This document shows, piece after piece, positions 1 to 12,612 of a stretch of 64,000 nucleotides of DNA. The DNA is from Sternotherus odoratus (lineage: Eukaryota; Chordata; Testudines; Kinosternidae). How positions within the stretch are numbered: the first letter of the stretch is position 1; every line of letters starts with the position of its first letter. The stretch is from NCBI GenBank assembly GCA_032164245.1, contig JAVMKO010000004.1, positions 32,961,626 to 33,025,625 of the forward strand, read 5' to 3'. The position numbers and the translations under genes are program-made. The notes below the pieces were generated by a model. That model saw only the letters and a list, made by a program, of their open reading frames with translations. It had not been told where the DNA came from and did no database searches.

Positions 1-2070
1 GCTCCTATAAAAGAAGAGTATGAAATAGACTGTGATCTTGTTATAATTCTCATACTAACTGCTTCAATAATTCTATAGCAAGATATTTAAGGTGTCACCT
101 GAGATCCTGTATGCTGCTTGCTCTTTGGTTGAATATTCCGCTTTCTTCGGTAAAAGAATGCCTTTGACATTAGAAGAAAGATCAATAAAACCCTTCGTTA
201 GTTTGGGTGATTAATCTATGTACTTTGTGGTTGAACATCTGGGGCAACATTTACGATGAGAAGGCCATAAATTCTACTTTTTATTAGCCAACGCTGTTAC
301 AAACAGTTTGTCATCTGAAGATCTCCCCTGCTTAGTTCAGAGGCAAATAAACTTTGGCAAGACTTGGTATCTCACACATCTCCCCAGGTTTTCTATTTTT
401 TTTACATAAGTTTCTGGAAAAAAAAATCAGCCATTACTAACTTCCATCCTATTATATAATTCCCCATGTGGCTCATTGTAATTTGCTTCCCATGTCTGCA
501 CTTCCTTTTTCCATTTTTCTGTCTGCTAGTGACTGTCATGATAGAACTTCTTACTACATAACACAGTGTGTTACAAAGTTCTCCTTTTTTTAATGGTAGA
601 TTTCATATTTGTTGGCTTAATGCAGAATGCAATGTTAGTAGGACAAACGTGCAACATTCAGTTAGTCCCAAACCACCTTTGTCCATATTTTATTAGTTTA
701 TTAGCCACCAGTTTGGTTCATTTTATTAGTTTAAGAATTATAATTACAACAATGGTTCACTCTTCTTTTAAAAACAAAGCCTCTCATAATTTCTGGGCGG
801 ATGATGGACTTGTGCTGGTAAGTTACTCTGCTATACACAGGTCTGTTCTGTTAAGATGATTTTAATGTATCAATGTGTCTGTACCAGAAGTCCCCATCTT
901 GCCTTTCCTAATTCTGATCTCTCTCCAGCTTTACATTAATTCCATTAGGTTCATTCCTCCTGATTTAGCCTGATCTTAGGGCCTGATTCCACAAGGTGCT
1001 TACGGATATGCCACATGCTTTTATCTTTTACTGAATTGGGGCCTAACTGAGAGCAGAATTTGGCCTATAACATGTTGTTTCCAGATGGAAGAACTGGGAG
1101 GAATATTTAGGCAAAGAAATACCCACTTGAGAAGTGAAATACATTTTCATTACAATAAGACTCAGTCACTCAGTATAGCATCTCCTGGTGCATGTTAACT
1201 TGTCTGGGTATGTCTGTCCTTCCTGTAAATAACTCCTTTTTAAAAAAAAAAAAAAACCTCAATTTTCTCTGAAACCCATCTGGGGCTTCTCTGACCAACA
1301 CTTTGTTCAAAATAAGAGAAGTCCGCCAGTCATGTTGAAGGCCCCGTTGCCTCTCTATGCCCTCTTTCCTCCACTAATAGTCTGCTTTGATGGAGCCACA
1401 ATGAACAGTTACCCAGTGATCTAGTTGGGAACCATACCTCAGATTTTAAATGGTCTCTTGTATGTAACACACCATGCAACATGACTGAAAACATGCCGCT
1501 AAGATACCAATAGCCCTACAGTCTATATCAATAAACACCAATACAAAAAGCATGGCCTCATTCTTCATTGTCCTACATCTGCATGTGTCGCCTATAATAT
1601 ATTCAAACTCTAAATGTAAATATTCCTCATTGTTTAAGAATGCTTTTGTCTGGGATTTTCACAATTCACTTCTGTATCCTGAATGTATATTGGAGTACCA
1701 TAATTCTGTGGACATTTTAGAGTGATACAAACTTGAAAACCCCAAGTGGTTCAAAACAAAGACTAACAATGAATGTAGAATTCCAGTTTTCCAGTGGCAT
1801 TGCTAGTGTAGTTTGACTGTGCTTTTTGTTCTGTAACTATCTCTTTTATGTGAAAAGAACGACATTAGCTGTTCCCATGTGCATTAATTCAGAGAATAAG
1901 AATGTCTGAAATGTATTGCATCACTAGCAGCCCAGACTGAGAAATTTTTCACTAATGAAAATGGAATCACAACATTTTCAACTCTCTGATCCTTGGAGGA
2001 TAATTTTAAAAGTGTGAGTTGCACGTCCCAGCAAGAAAGCCATTTTGTTGTCAGTGCCGGGTGAAAAATA
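1..2070. other. AT-rich non-coding DNA, no feature recognised
   Basis: I see no gene or intact mobile element here. The longest open frame (positions 566-859, plus strand, 97 codons) has no recognisable domain, no plausible splice context and ordinary AT-rich composition, so I treat it as chance. A short A-run lies near 1241-1255. The stretch at about 978-1020 begins like the 'clinical' style dispersed repeats seen elsewhere in the window (a phrase resembling 'gcctgattcc...') but is too short to classify. Confidence 0.6.
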
Positions 2071-2077
2071 AAGATTT

Positions 2078-2172
2078 TAAACCTGGGACCAAATCCCTAG
2101 CCTAGATGATAGTCCTAGTTCCACTGACCCCAGTGGAATGTTGATTTACACCAGCTGAGGATTTGGCCCTAG
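2078..2172. repeat. Dispersed short repeat fragment (MITE-like)
   Basis: This stretch has the word structure of a family repeated through the window: a phrase like 'ccactgacccca' in the middle and 'tttacaccagctgaggat' towards the end, closing with 'ttggccct'. Similar fragments occur near 28780-28865, 35580-35700, 36615-36730 and 49878-49945. From memory of turtle genomic sequence this is a common non-autonomous element, but I cannot classify it to superfamily from this copy. Confidence 0.35.
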
Positions 2173-3869
2173 AAATACATTGGAGCATCTCTGTGTCACG
2201 TTCAGGCAGTTTCACAGAAAAACCTATTAAAATAGTGACAGTATAGACATAATACCATGGTTTGGAACCTGCCTGTTTGAGGGATTGCTTCTCTCTTCAA
2301 TGACATTGCCATCAGTGAAGGTGCTTGAGGCACAGACCTTCTATTTAAATGGCTGGGGGCTGCTGTCCTTGGTCCAAATGCCCTGAATCTGTCAACCTTC
2401 AGTTCACTTTACAAAGGCCAACACTGTAGTCATTGGGAGAGGGTAGAGGTGTGTAGTGATGAGAGGGGAGGTGTGTAAGGAAGTTGAAAGATGGGAACTT
2501 TGTTTTTTGGGTGAGGTTTTATTTGTTTTGTTACAGATTATTCTGTTTCTAGTCTCTTGCTGATTAACTCTTCATATTCTATGGCTCTCAATATTTTTAA
2601 GGATTCTTAAAGCCTGAGACTGTCACCTTTCTCTACTTGTTGAACACAAATAAACACTTTACAACTCTGCAATATATTTGAAATTAGTACAGTTTCATTG
2701 ACTATAGTAGAGTTATGTCCTCTAACACCAGGGTCATATTTTCCAGTATTTGTATTTTTGGAACCATCCAACCAACCAGCTGCATTTTGTTCCATGTACT
2801 GTATCGAGATCAACTATATATCAGTCAATGGGATTGCATCTGTTAACACTGGGATTAAGTTTGGCCTGGAGAGAAGTAGATGATGCACAGACCAGAGTTC
2901 CAGATCAAATGAAAGCCAAAATATCCTCCTAGGTCTATCATAGATCTTGACGTTAAACTAGTCTCTCAAATATTGAATCAGTCTTCAGTGTTAATTGCCT
3001 TTCATTTCTGGCATTATTTTTTTTCCACTTTTTTGACAGCTGGTTCACTAAGACCTCAAACAAACTCTGACTTTTTTCAAGTGAGTTGTAGGTGGCAGGC
3101 TGCATCTCTAAGGTCACTTTCAGAAAAGGGAGATTGATCTTTCCTTGAAACAAACTGTCTTTCAGGTGCAGTTAGCCGCTTGGTTTGAAAGCCCAGGCTG
3201 AGTTTCATACATGTGATAATGTTATCTCTAAGGGAGCAGCCATCCCCCACAGTTCAGGATTAGCAGTACAGCTTTTCATAGAGCTGCAATCACTGCCAAC
3301 TGCCCTTGTTGTATTGTAGGAACTGATGCATCCCAGAAGGCACAGTACAAATAGAGAAGTTTGTTTTCTCTATAATAGCCATTTAGATGGCTCTTTTTTC
3401 CTAGCGTGATCTCCATTTTAAAAAATATATAACATATGGCTAGACTCCAGTATTCTTGTTCTCATCTTCTCCTTGTGTATGTGATATGTCTTTTAAAACA
3501 GACGATATATATCAATATGACAGAATACATATAGTGGCTATGCTGGTTTTTATTTCAGAAGTTTGTGCTGTACACAACACATGTTTACAGTACAAGAGAG
3601 GAATTTGTGTAGGTAGGAACCAAACACTGAAAACCTTATAATTATGAAAATAATTGTAATTTATTTCAGGTAATGCTGTACATTTTAAGAAATACTTGTT
3701 AGTATCAGAAATAAAAGGTCTGATTTCATATATATTGTGAACTCCAAAATACCCTTCAGTTAATTGGGTGTGAAAGAAATACAGGATTGGGCCCAAACAC
3801 TGCTTACTTGTGTTTAGGGCTAAGTGCTAGCACAATACAAACAATTGTGCACTTTGATATAAGAAATAG

Positions 3870-4030
3870 ATTCTATCCCCAGCTTTGCTACTAGCCTGCT
3901 GGATGACCTTGGGCAAGTCACTTCACCTCTCAGTGATTCCATTTCTCATTTGTAAAATGGGGGGTTCACATGGACATCTTTTGTAAAGTCTGAGATCTAC
4001 TGACAGGTAATGCTTATATGGCATGTTTTA
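3870..4030 (+). repeat. MIR/CORE-type SINE fragment
   Basis: The segment contains the characteristic MIR-like wording 'gaccttgggcaagtcactt', followed by a pyrimidine-rich tract and 'gtaaaatgggg', the conserved core of tRNA-derived CORE-SINEs of amniotes. A 3' part follows ('gtaaagtctgagatctactgac') that matches, in reverse orientation, the unit at 15100-15275. No intact pol III A and B boxes could be assigned. Family membership is established knowledge; the ends are approximate. Confidence 0.65.
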
Positions 4031-4389
4031 TTACTTGCTCCTGGGACATTTCAACTGTGCACTAGCCTTTGGTCCAGGGGAAAAGTGATCTGTGCCAGTT
4101 CTCTCTCTCTGCAATGCTGGCTGGAGCTCTGGTGTAGGTAGATGTGAATGGCTCCGCCCCTTCCCAACTCATCTGCATGGGGTTGGGAAATTGCAGCCCT
4201 TTAGAAGGTGCTCTCTCCCCCTCCCCCCTGCTACCCCATACTCCACCTGGGGTACCGGAATCCACCACAGGTGAGTGACAGTACATCTTACTCCCCTGAA
4301 CAGGTACAAAGTTACAGTCTCACCCTTAGTGCTGTACAAGACACAAAGCTATTCCTTGCCTTGAAGAGCTTTGAATAATCAGACCTATA

Positions 4390-5250
4390 CAGTGAAACCT
4401 CGATATAACGGACTAATTCGGGCGAGGGGGTGTCTGTTAAAACCGAAAGTCTGTTATTTAATAATTTTTTTAAATTATTAAATAACGGACTTTTGGGTGA
4501 CAATGGACACCCCCTCGCCCGAATTAGTCCGTTATATGGAGCCGTGAGTCAGCCCACCCCACCCCCTCCCCCCGCCTGGCTTCCCGCTGCGGGGAGCCGG
4601 GCGGGAGCTCTCAAAACCCCCCCGTCCGTCCGTCTCCCCGCTGCAAGGAGCCGGGCGGGGGGGTTGACAGCTCCCGCTCGGCTCCCCCCAGCGGGAAGCC
4701 TGGCGGGAGCTGTCAAACCCCCCGCCCGGCTTCCCACTGGGGGGAGCCGAGCGGGAGCTCTCAAACCCCCCGCCCGGCTTCCCGCTGCGGGGAGCCGAGC
4801 GGAGGCTCTCAAACGCCCCCCCGGCCGGCTCCCCGTTGCGGGGAGCCTGGCGGGGGGGTTGACAGCTCCCGCTCGGCTCCCCCCAGCGGGGAGCCGGGCG
4901 GGAGCTCTCAACCCCCCCCCCCCCCCGCCCGGCTCCCCCCAGCGGGAAGCCCGGCGGGAGCTCTCAAACGCCCCACCCGGCTTCCCGCTGCGGGGAGCCG
5001 GGCGGGAGCTCTCAAACGCCCCCCCCCCCGCCCGGCTCCCCGTTGCGGGGAGCCGGGCGGGGGGGTGGGGGGGTTTGACAGCTCCCGCAGGGGTCCCCGC
5101 TGCGGGGAGCCGGGCGGGAGTTGTCAACCCAGCCGGCTCCCTGGGGCGGGAGCCGGAAGCCCCCAATAACGGATTTCGGATGCATCGGAAATTTTGTCCG
5201 TTGCATCCGAAGTCCGTTAAATCGGGGTCCGTTAAATCGAGGGTTTACTG
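4390..5250 (+). mobile_element. Pogo/Tigger-like MITE, copy 1, with GC-rich minisatellite core
   Basis: The element begins CAGTGAAACCTCGATATAAC and ends GTTAAATCGAGGGTTTACTG, imperfect terminal inverted repeats flanked on both sides by TA (4388-4389 and 5251-5252). TA duplication and CAGT termini are typical of Tc1/mariner superfamily pogo/Tigger relatives. There is no transposase. The centre (about 4550-5150) is an extremely GC-rich array of roughly 50-60-bp units in both orientations, each near-palindromic around 'gctgcggggagcc'. This array creates a long spurious open frame on both strands. The 5' end is also folded back: about 67 bp at 4402-4468 recur inverted at 4472-4540. Two related copies lie at 27230-27614 (inverted) and 37382-37899. 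Confidence 0.85.
4402..4540. repeat. Fold-back inverted repeat inside MITE copy 1
   Basis: The terminal block of the MITE (4402-4468) is repeated in inverted orientation at 4472-4540 with a 3-bp spacer. The arms share the phrase 'ggactaattcgggcgagggg' and the AT-rich 'ttatttaataattt' at the centre. Neither of the other two MITE copies in the window has this second inverted arm, so it arose in this copy or its subfamily. The structure would form a long, mostly paired hairpin. Confidence 0.85.
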
Positions 5251-5252
5251 TA

Positions 5253-7670
5253 ATGCCTCTTCAGTGGGTGAAATGGACTGCATGGGAGTAAATAACATTC
5301 AGAGGGAAAGGGGAGCAAAAGCCACCAGTATACAAGGGTTGCCCCTCCTGTCCCGGACCCCTCCTCTGCTTGGCTTTCCTATTGGCCAGATCAAGGGAGA
5401 TGGAAGTGGATTGGCTCCTTGCTCCCTCCTCATTAATTTAAATCCTTTCCTATGCCTCTTGGAGCCTCATGCCTCATTTCTGACCACTGGACCTTTTGGG
5501 CTTTTATCTGCACTGGCTACAATTAGAAGAGACAGGAAGCATGCACAGTTAAAGAGGATTCACTATTTGTTTAGAGGACAGCTATGATATATAGTAGAAG
5601 GCTCTAGGTTTACTGTAACTACTTTTTCTTTTCAAATGTTCTCAAAGAGATTAAAGTAATAAAAGTTTTGCAGAAGTGATTCCCACCCCCCCCCTTCTGA
5701 CTGCATCACTATAGTTCAAGGGAACTTCTACAGGGATGTTCAATCCATCTGGAGATAGTGAACCCAACTGAAACAATTACTCTCAAAGTAAACAAAAATA
5801 GTCTCACTACTTCTCTATGCAAGGTAGAATACAGGGAATCCTTTAGCCAGGGATTATCATTCGACATATTTGTGGCCATTTCTTGATCGTAAACCTTGAA
5901 GCTTGATTACAGACTATATTTGATGGTCTCTTTGTTTAATAAAGTCTTCTATGATTTTTCTGGACAAATTCCCAGCTGATTCATAGCACCTTTTGGAACT
6001 GATCCAGCAACAAATCACGAACAGCTTTGTGACTTACACCAAATGTAAGATTCTTTCTTATGTTATAACAAATGCTTTCTGTGTGGAAGAATAATAATAG
6101 GGAAAGAAGAATCTACCTTCCAAAAAGACACACCAAAAATCATTCTTACACCAGCTGTCAAGTATACAAAAGGACAATGATTAAAAAAAATGGATCCCAA
6201 TGCAACTGCCACTATTTTTCAGTTGGTGTCATTGTTTAATGCATTTATATTTGCTTCATCTCCAATTCTTTTCTCTTCTGATCAGACAAGTCTAAGTACT
6301 TGTGGTGCAGTGTGGTAACAGTGTGCTATTCAGTGGGGTGTCCTCTCTTGTAATCATGTGAATCCATCGCTAGTGGGATGGGATAACCCTCCCCTTCTGT
6401 TAGAAGTCTGTCAAATCCCTGAGTAGCCAGGAGGCGAAGACTGTGTGAGAGTCATGAGCTAATTCTCTTAAAGTAAAAGATGCTTTACCTTGGCATTTTG
6501 TGTTCAGTCATAAGTGAGCTATTATAAACCTAGGAAACTTTCTTGTTTGTAAACTCAGAGCAATTCCCTACTGAAAAAACTAACATCCTTCAGTACTAAT
6601 CAGTATAATGGTGTTTGGAGTGATGGTGCCGGAATTGATTTTCATGAAGAAATCTGGGTGGTGTCATCAGATGACATATCATGCTAAATATAAAAATAAC
6701 ATCATACCATGCTATATTAGGAATTACAAAATGTGTTCTAAACTCAATCCAACTCGCAGGGAAATAATAGACTCCCATTGACTTTGAGAGTTGGATCAGG
6801 CCTTGTGAAAGGATAATCTGATTTATTCTTACAGCTGTACATACCAAGAGCAAATGATGTGCTATCAGTCTGAATGACTTCTTTTGAATTAAGACAGAGA
6901 GAACAAATAAAACTATTGTGTGTGACAGGGGAAAGAACCCAGAAGTGTTTGTTATTCACTAACAGTTACATCTGGATAGAAAATGGAGGAAAACACTTTT
7001 CTTGGCAAAAATCTATGTGTATCATCAAATTTTAATCTTTGTCAAAATGTTGAGAGTATCTCTCCAGTAACAGCCATCTGAAATGGATTCAGAGCCTTCC
7101 TCCCTCTCCCCCCATAGGCAGTGTTTTTAATTAACTATGCAGCACACAGGATCTCGTCCTGTATTTGGATTATTTCATATACCATAGCACATGTTCCACA
7201 GTCTGACACAACCATCCAGGTTGGACTATGACACTGTAAAATATTTTCAAGAAACTCTGCCCTTTCTCACGCTGTCCTCAGTAGAAGTCACAAACTTTTC
7301 CATCAAACATGTTGTCCTCCTTGAGCAAATAGGGGACAACTTGAAAGTTGGCATTGAAATCATGTTAAACATGACAGATTTACATGAAGGCAGGTGACAT
7401 TTTAACTGCATTGGGCTTTGGGATGATGTGGCCTTAAAGCTCTTGGGTATTGAGGAAAAAAAAGAGAAATCTTAAAAAGTATTTAATTTAGAAACTGTTT
7501 CCTGTAAATAGGTATTAATATAGGTAAAGGGAAATGTCTGAAGAATACTCTCAATGACTACAATGCAAAGACATTTTACAAAAAATAGAGAAGTGCTGAA
7601 AATGGTCATTAAATGAAGTTAAAATAAGTGATACAAATTTGACAAAGCCAGGAAAAAAATAAAGTTCATA
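5253..7670. other. AT-rich non-coding DNA, no feature recognised
   Basis: Nothing here resembles a gene. A block at about 6750-6810 has wording similar to dispersed short repeats elsewhere in the window ('gactcccattgactttgag'). An open frame at 7191-7397 (plus strand, 68 codons) ends close to a GT dinucleotide that could be read as a splice donor, but it has no recognisable domain and I do not call it an exon. Confidence 0.55.
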
Positions 7671-7671
7671 G

Positions 7672-7800
7672 ACTACAGGCTCCGTAGGGCAGGGACCACT
7701 TGTTCGTTCTGTTTTTGTATAGCACCTACCACAATGAGGCCCTAGTCCATGCTTAGAGCTCCTAAGGGCTACTGGAATGCAAATAATTTTATTGTTATCT
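7672..7800 (+). repeat. SINE-like dispersed repeat
   Basis: The sequence runs through 'gtagggcagggaccacttgt', 'tttgtatagcacctaccaca' and 'gctcctaagggctactgg', then an AT-rich tail ('aaataattttattgttatc'). This is the wording of a widespread tRNA-derived or CORE-type SINE 3' region in reptiles and other amniotes. I cannot assign the exact family without a library search. Confidence 0.55.
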
Positions 7801-10800
7801 AACCCAACTGTACCTTCCTTCTCACCTAATAACCTGGAGAGTGAAGAATAAGGTGTGATTTTTTTAAAAAAACTTTGAGTTTTCTGATATTAACATCTCT
7901 AATATTATGTAGGTGTTTTTTAGAAGTGTAGGGTCAGGCATAAGCTACATGACTCCTGTTGACTTTAATAAGAGCCAAAAAGCTAACAGCCTGAGCATTA
8001 AATCAAAATTTTTCCTCCAGATTACACAACAGTTAGATATATTGTTCCACAAATAGAAAAGACCTGCAATATTTGTTAGACCTAACTTTGGCTTTTTGTC
8101 TGATCTTACACCAGTGATCCCAGCATATAATTTCATGAAATCAATGTAATTGCTCTAGTACAAAAATGGTGAGATCAGAAACTGCCCCTTGCCCACTCAA
8201 ATCAAATGCAGTACATGCACATGCAGAGGAAGTATTTTAAAATTCTGTTTCTTTTTTTCTTCGTGTGTTAATACAATCCTTATACAAGCTTCTTTTAATG
8301 GAAACATGCTCATTTATACACTTCTGCCAAGGACTTTTGAAACCAAATTCTTAGCTGTCTTTATTTTGCTGCTTGGAGGTTTGGAGTGTATTAACTTTAT
8401 GAACTTTATGGAAATTATTGCATTTTAGAGAGATTATCCAATTACCCACTGCAGGTCTAATACAATAAATCTTATACTCAAGCCAACCATTAATCAGCAA
8501 ACCCTAATAGCAATGACAACTCTGTACTTTCCAACGTCCAGCTGGTTTAAAACGAATATCCATATCCCTTCCCTTGACGTCATTTCTTTGATCAGAGCTG
8601 CAAATGACCAATTCTTGTTATTGTTTTATCTTAATTGGAATTGTATTTACTATCTTCTTAGAGTGCCTTCTCCGTCTTAATAATGGAAAACAAATGTGGA
8701 TAAAACCCTAACTGGTCACCACTGATTTGTATAACATGGTAAATTCTTTTTCTCTGTGATGTGAAATTATTGTATGTAGATTTTGGTTCTAGGCAAATTT
8801 TCTTAATATTTTCTCCTACTTACTTTATCCAAATACACTTTGATCTTTTTAGTTTCTTCTAGATGTCTGTCAGGCTTCTGTATTACCACAAATGAAACAA
8901 GGTATGACAGAGATACCATACAGTGTCTTTCTTGACCTTTTGTTGCAGAAAATTTATGTAGATTGAAAAGAATAAATATAATAATATTCAGTGTTAAATG
9001 TTGCTGGTTGTCATGGATTTCACAATCTTACTTTCATTTTCACACACCTTTTCAAGTACTATTGTAAAATGTTGCTACAAATTGTTTCCTTTCTGGGAAA
9101 CTGACTTTCCATTAGTGGTAAAAATTTGCAAAGCTCCACTTAGTGATATCCTACATATACACAAACCTAGTGGAAAGCTCCAATCTTGTACTTTTTTTTT
9201 CATACAAAAGATTTCCACTTAATTTTTAATCACAAAATTAAAAAAATACTGTTTTGTTAATTATGATGTCTGCATAGCAAATGTGTTTTATCTAGGGGAG
9301 AATGAAATATCTAGAAAAGCAAGAATAGGAAATTTTCCTTTTGAACTAAAGCTACATACTCAGGTTTTCTGGTCCTATTTCTTCCAATGTGTGACCACAG
9401 TTGAATAAATTTTGCACAGTTAAGAACTTGGCTGACAGTCTTGTTCCTCCTCAGTGTGGGGTGATGAATAGTTACATGCCATATCAGAACCTGTACAAAA
9501 TCAAAAAGGCAATCTTACAGATTTGGAAAGATCCTAAAACATATCACTGCATGTAGCTGAATGTTAACAGTAACAAAATTCTAAACAAAAAACGGTAAGG
9601 CTGTAAATGGAAAATTTTTAGATGAGAAAATTATTTTAAAATTATTCAAGGTGCAATATTATATTGGAAGAAATGAGGGAAATGTTCTTTTGATGAATGT
9701 TTCATTTCTGGGGTCTTCAGTGTGTTCCCTTTTTTTCCACATTCCAGTAGATGGTGCTAGTGTCACATTCTCCGCCGGTTTGGAAGACCTTTTATTCTGG
9801 AGTGGGCAGGTGGTGGTAAAATTGAATCCAGAGCTTCCAGAACTGTCAGTGGACATTTATACGCGAGCAAGAAAGAGTTCTGTGGTAGAAATGTCTCTTT
9901 GCAATTTTAAGGGTACTGGGCTTTAACTTCTTTCTAATTCATTCTAACTCAGTAGAAGCTTAGATCAGAGCAGAAACAGCTGACATGAAAGGATTTAGGA
10001 ATGTGCAGGTGGTCAGAACATTCTAAAAAAGAAGCACTGGCAACTTCTTGTCTTGTATCTTGCTGGCTTCATGTCTATAAAAAAAATTAAAAGAAACTGA
10101 CAAGTACTAACATTATCCAACGTTCCCCCTTTACTATTATGAACTTGTTACATTTTTGGGAAGGTTGATGAAGCATTGATTCAGCTTGCTGTCTATATCA
10201 GCTTTTAGCTGGGTAGGCACTACTGTTGAAATGAGATGGAAAATCAGAGATGCCTGTGTAGACAGTTAATGTTGAGTAATATTTTCATATTTGCAGCAAT
10301 AATGGCATAAGACTTTCAAAACTATTAGCATTATTGTGCTACAGATTTTACTCATCTCTGTTCTATTTTATTGAAGTATTACTCTGAGTTGGAGAAAAGA
10401 GGGGGATCAACAGCTCTGTTCATTGAGGTGAAGTGGGAGATAGCATGTTCCTTAAAATAGTAACGAATACTCCTTTTTATTTGGCTTCAGCATTTCACTC
10501 TGTCATATGTAGGATATCACAGCAACCTAAATGTTGAATTTGCTGGGCAATGGAATGTTATAGGTATGTCTATAGGCACACCTTCTAACTAAATAGGATT
10601 TTGGACAAAATAAATAAAAATAAGCTTGGGGTGACTAAGGTAGGAATGTTTTAAATTTGAATGTAAGAAACCCTATCAGAAGATTTAAGTTAGAAACCGA
10701 AAGGTCTCATAGATCTAAAGTGAGAGTTGTGAAAATATTTTTTAAAATGTACTGTCTCTTTTCTTTAAAAAGAAATTTGCAAATGTTCATTGAAATAAAA

Positions 10801-11220
10801 AATTAAATTTGGCTAGCTATGCTTTTTGTGGTTGTTCACTTTCTGCCAGTATTCTAGTAAACAAGTTCACAGACAAATATTTGGAAAAAACAGTGACTTT
10901 TAAGTATCTATTAGAAAATAATAATGGGAAACAAATGTTGAACTTGTAAATGTCATTATCTGCAGCTTGAAACCAGTTTCTGAGAGTTCTCCATCAGCTA
11001 ATCAGCAAATAAAATCATTCTCATGGGAGCTATATGTCCAATTAAAACAGACCGGGCACAGCTTGGATTTTGACTATTAGTGTCTCTCACAAGAAACTAC
11101 TTGTGAACCAATGATTAATTACCAAAGTATTACTGACCAATCAGTAATTACTGACCAATAATTAATTATCAAAGTTATTCAAAGAATAATTAAGAATATT
11201 TACTAATGTTGAGGAAATCT
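7801..11220. other. AT-rich non-coding DNA, no feature recognised
   Basis: No gene or intact element is apparent. Open frames at 8998-9222 and 9651-9926 (plus strand) are unrecognised and shorter than 100 codons. At about 11108-11175 the words 'attaattac' and 'ctgaccaat' recur several times, a small degenerate direct repeat that looks like local slippage. Confidence 0.55.
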
Positions 11221-11224
11221 TATG

Positions 11225-12055
11225 AAAACAATCCCCAAGGGGTGGAGCCCACAAATGCCATTCCAGTGTCATAGGCTTCTCTTCTAAACTGCTGTTTCAA
11301 ATACTCCCTGGAACAGTAGGGCAAAGAGACAGAGAGCTGGATAAAAGGACCAGCTGGGAATCCTCCTTGCACAGGGATGTTATATAGAAGCCAGTAAAAC
11401 CAGCTCTAGGGCACATGCTTTGGCAAGTGTGCTTGGAGCTTGCTATGCTCCTGAGATCATGGGCTGGCAGAACAGCCTGTAGCTTCAGGGCTACTTTAAC
11501 TTGCTCTGGGGTCTGAGAAAACCTCCAGCTGCACAAGGGGCTTCTGGCTGACCACTGCCAGACTGAGGCCCTGGAGGAAAGGTGGATAACGTGCTGGGGC
11601 TGCCCCCACTTGTCCTGAGGGAAGTGGCCAACATAGACTGCAGTTTGCCCCTGGAGGAGCTAGACTGGTGACTGCAGCAGGCCACGAAAGCGAGTGGTGG
11701 GACTAGAGATGGCTGGTTCCTTCAAAAGGTGGGAAGATAGCGGAGTGGGGCCCTGCTGGAGGACTGTGCCCAGAAGAGGATGCTGTGGCCTGGGGAACGA
11801 CATGGGTCACAGACTGGTGGAGACAACAAAGCGGGAGAAATGGTGAGCAAGACACCACCAGAGGAGGGCGCCCTGTGGAAGGACTTGAGCTAATTCCAGA
11901 ATGGCCAGCAGGAGGCACCACAGTGGTGAGTCTTGCACCTCTACACAGACTACCTGAGGGTGGAAATTCTGAAAATGTGCTGCTGGCCAAAATGGAGGCC
12001 CAGCCAAATAAAGTCTTGATGCACGCTTCGCAACATATCAGTGGAGATTAAAGTT
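11225..12055. repeat. GC-richer block, possibly LTR-derived
   Basis: This block is clearly richer in G and C than its surroundings. It contains a TATA-like motif ('gctggataaaaggacc', near 11338) followed by G-rich transcribed-leader-like sequence, an arrangement resembling the LTR at 25262-25718. I could not find matched termini or a target duplication. The open frames on both strands are short and unrecognised. The LTR assignment is an inference. Confidence 0.3.
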
Positions 12056-12612
12056 GTCATTTACTTGCAGACTCTGCTGAGTTAGGTGGCAGTGGAAACA
12101 TGCCTCTAAAATAATATCATAACTGGTAATTTATGTTCAGATGTACTCATGCCTCAAAGTTTGTGACAAATGTGTCTATACAAATAGGTTAATCACTACA
12201 AGGACAGTGGGACCACTTCTGCAAATTTATTTTACCACATAGAACTTCCTGCCCGTCATCACAGCATTATCTTTGCTACTCGTCTAGCTTTGGAAATTTC
12301 TTCTGATGCTTTATTTGCTAGTCTAATTAAATAGCCTAGACTCAGTATGGCTCCTGAGTGCTCTGTTATACCAAAGACCTGCACTAGAATAACATATTTA
12401 GCTGCTTAATCAATTACACAGGTATGAATGGAGCAACAACTCTTTGCTCACTTTGGGCCTGTCCTTTTCCCTTTGTAGTCAATAGGAGTTTTGCTGCTTG
12501 CTTTAGTAGGAGCAGGTTCAAATCCTACGTTTGATTCAATTATATTACAAACCTTAAGCCAAAAGGATTAAAGATAAATACAGAACTAATCAAAGGAAAG
12601 TCAAACATCAAC

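Noticed and set aside
4430..5587. A 385-codon plus-strand frame and a 205-codon minus-strand frame in the same place
   Set aside because: Both are products of the GC-rich tandem array inside MITE copy 1. The frames are alanine-, proline- and arginine-rich repeats and extend only by chance into the flank.
7191..7397. Possible coding exon
   Set aside because: The 68-codon frame has no recognised domain, and the splice-like dinucleotides are not in a convincing context. Nothing nearby could be a partner exon.
9651..9926. Possible small gene of 91 codons
   Set aside because: No family was recognised, an open frame also lies on the opposite strand, and there is no promoter or splice context.
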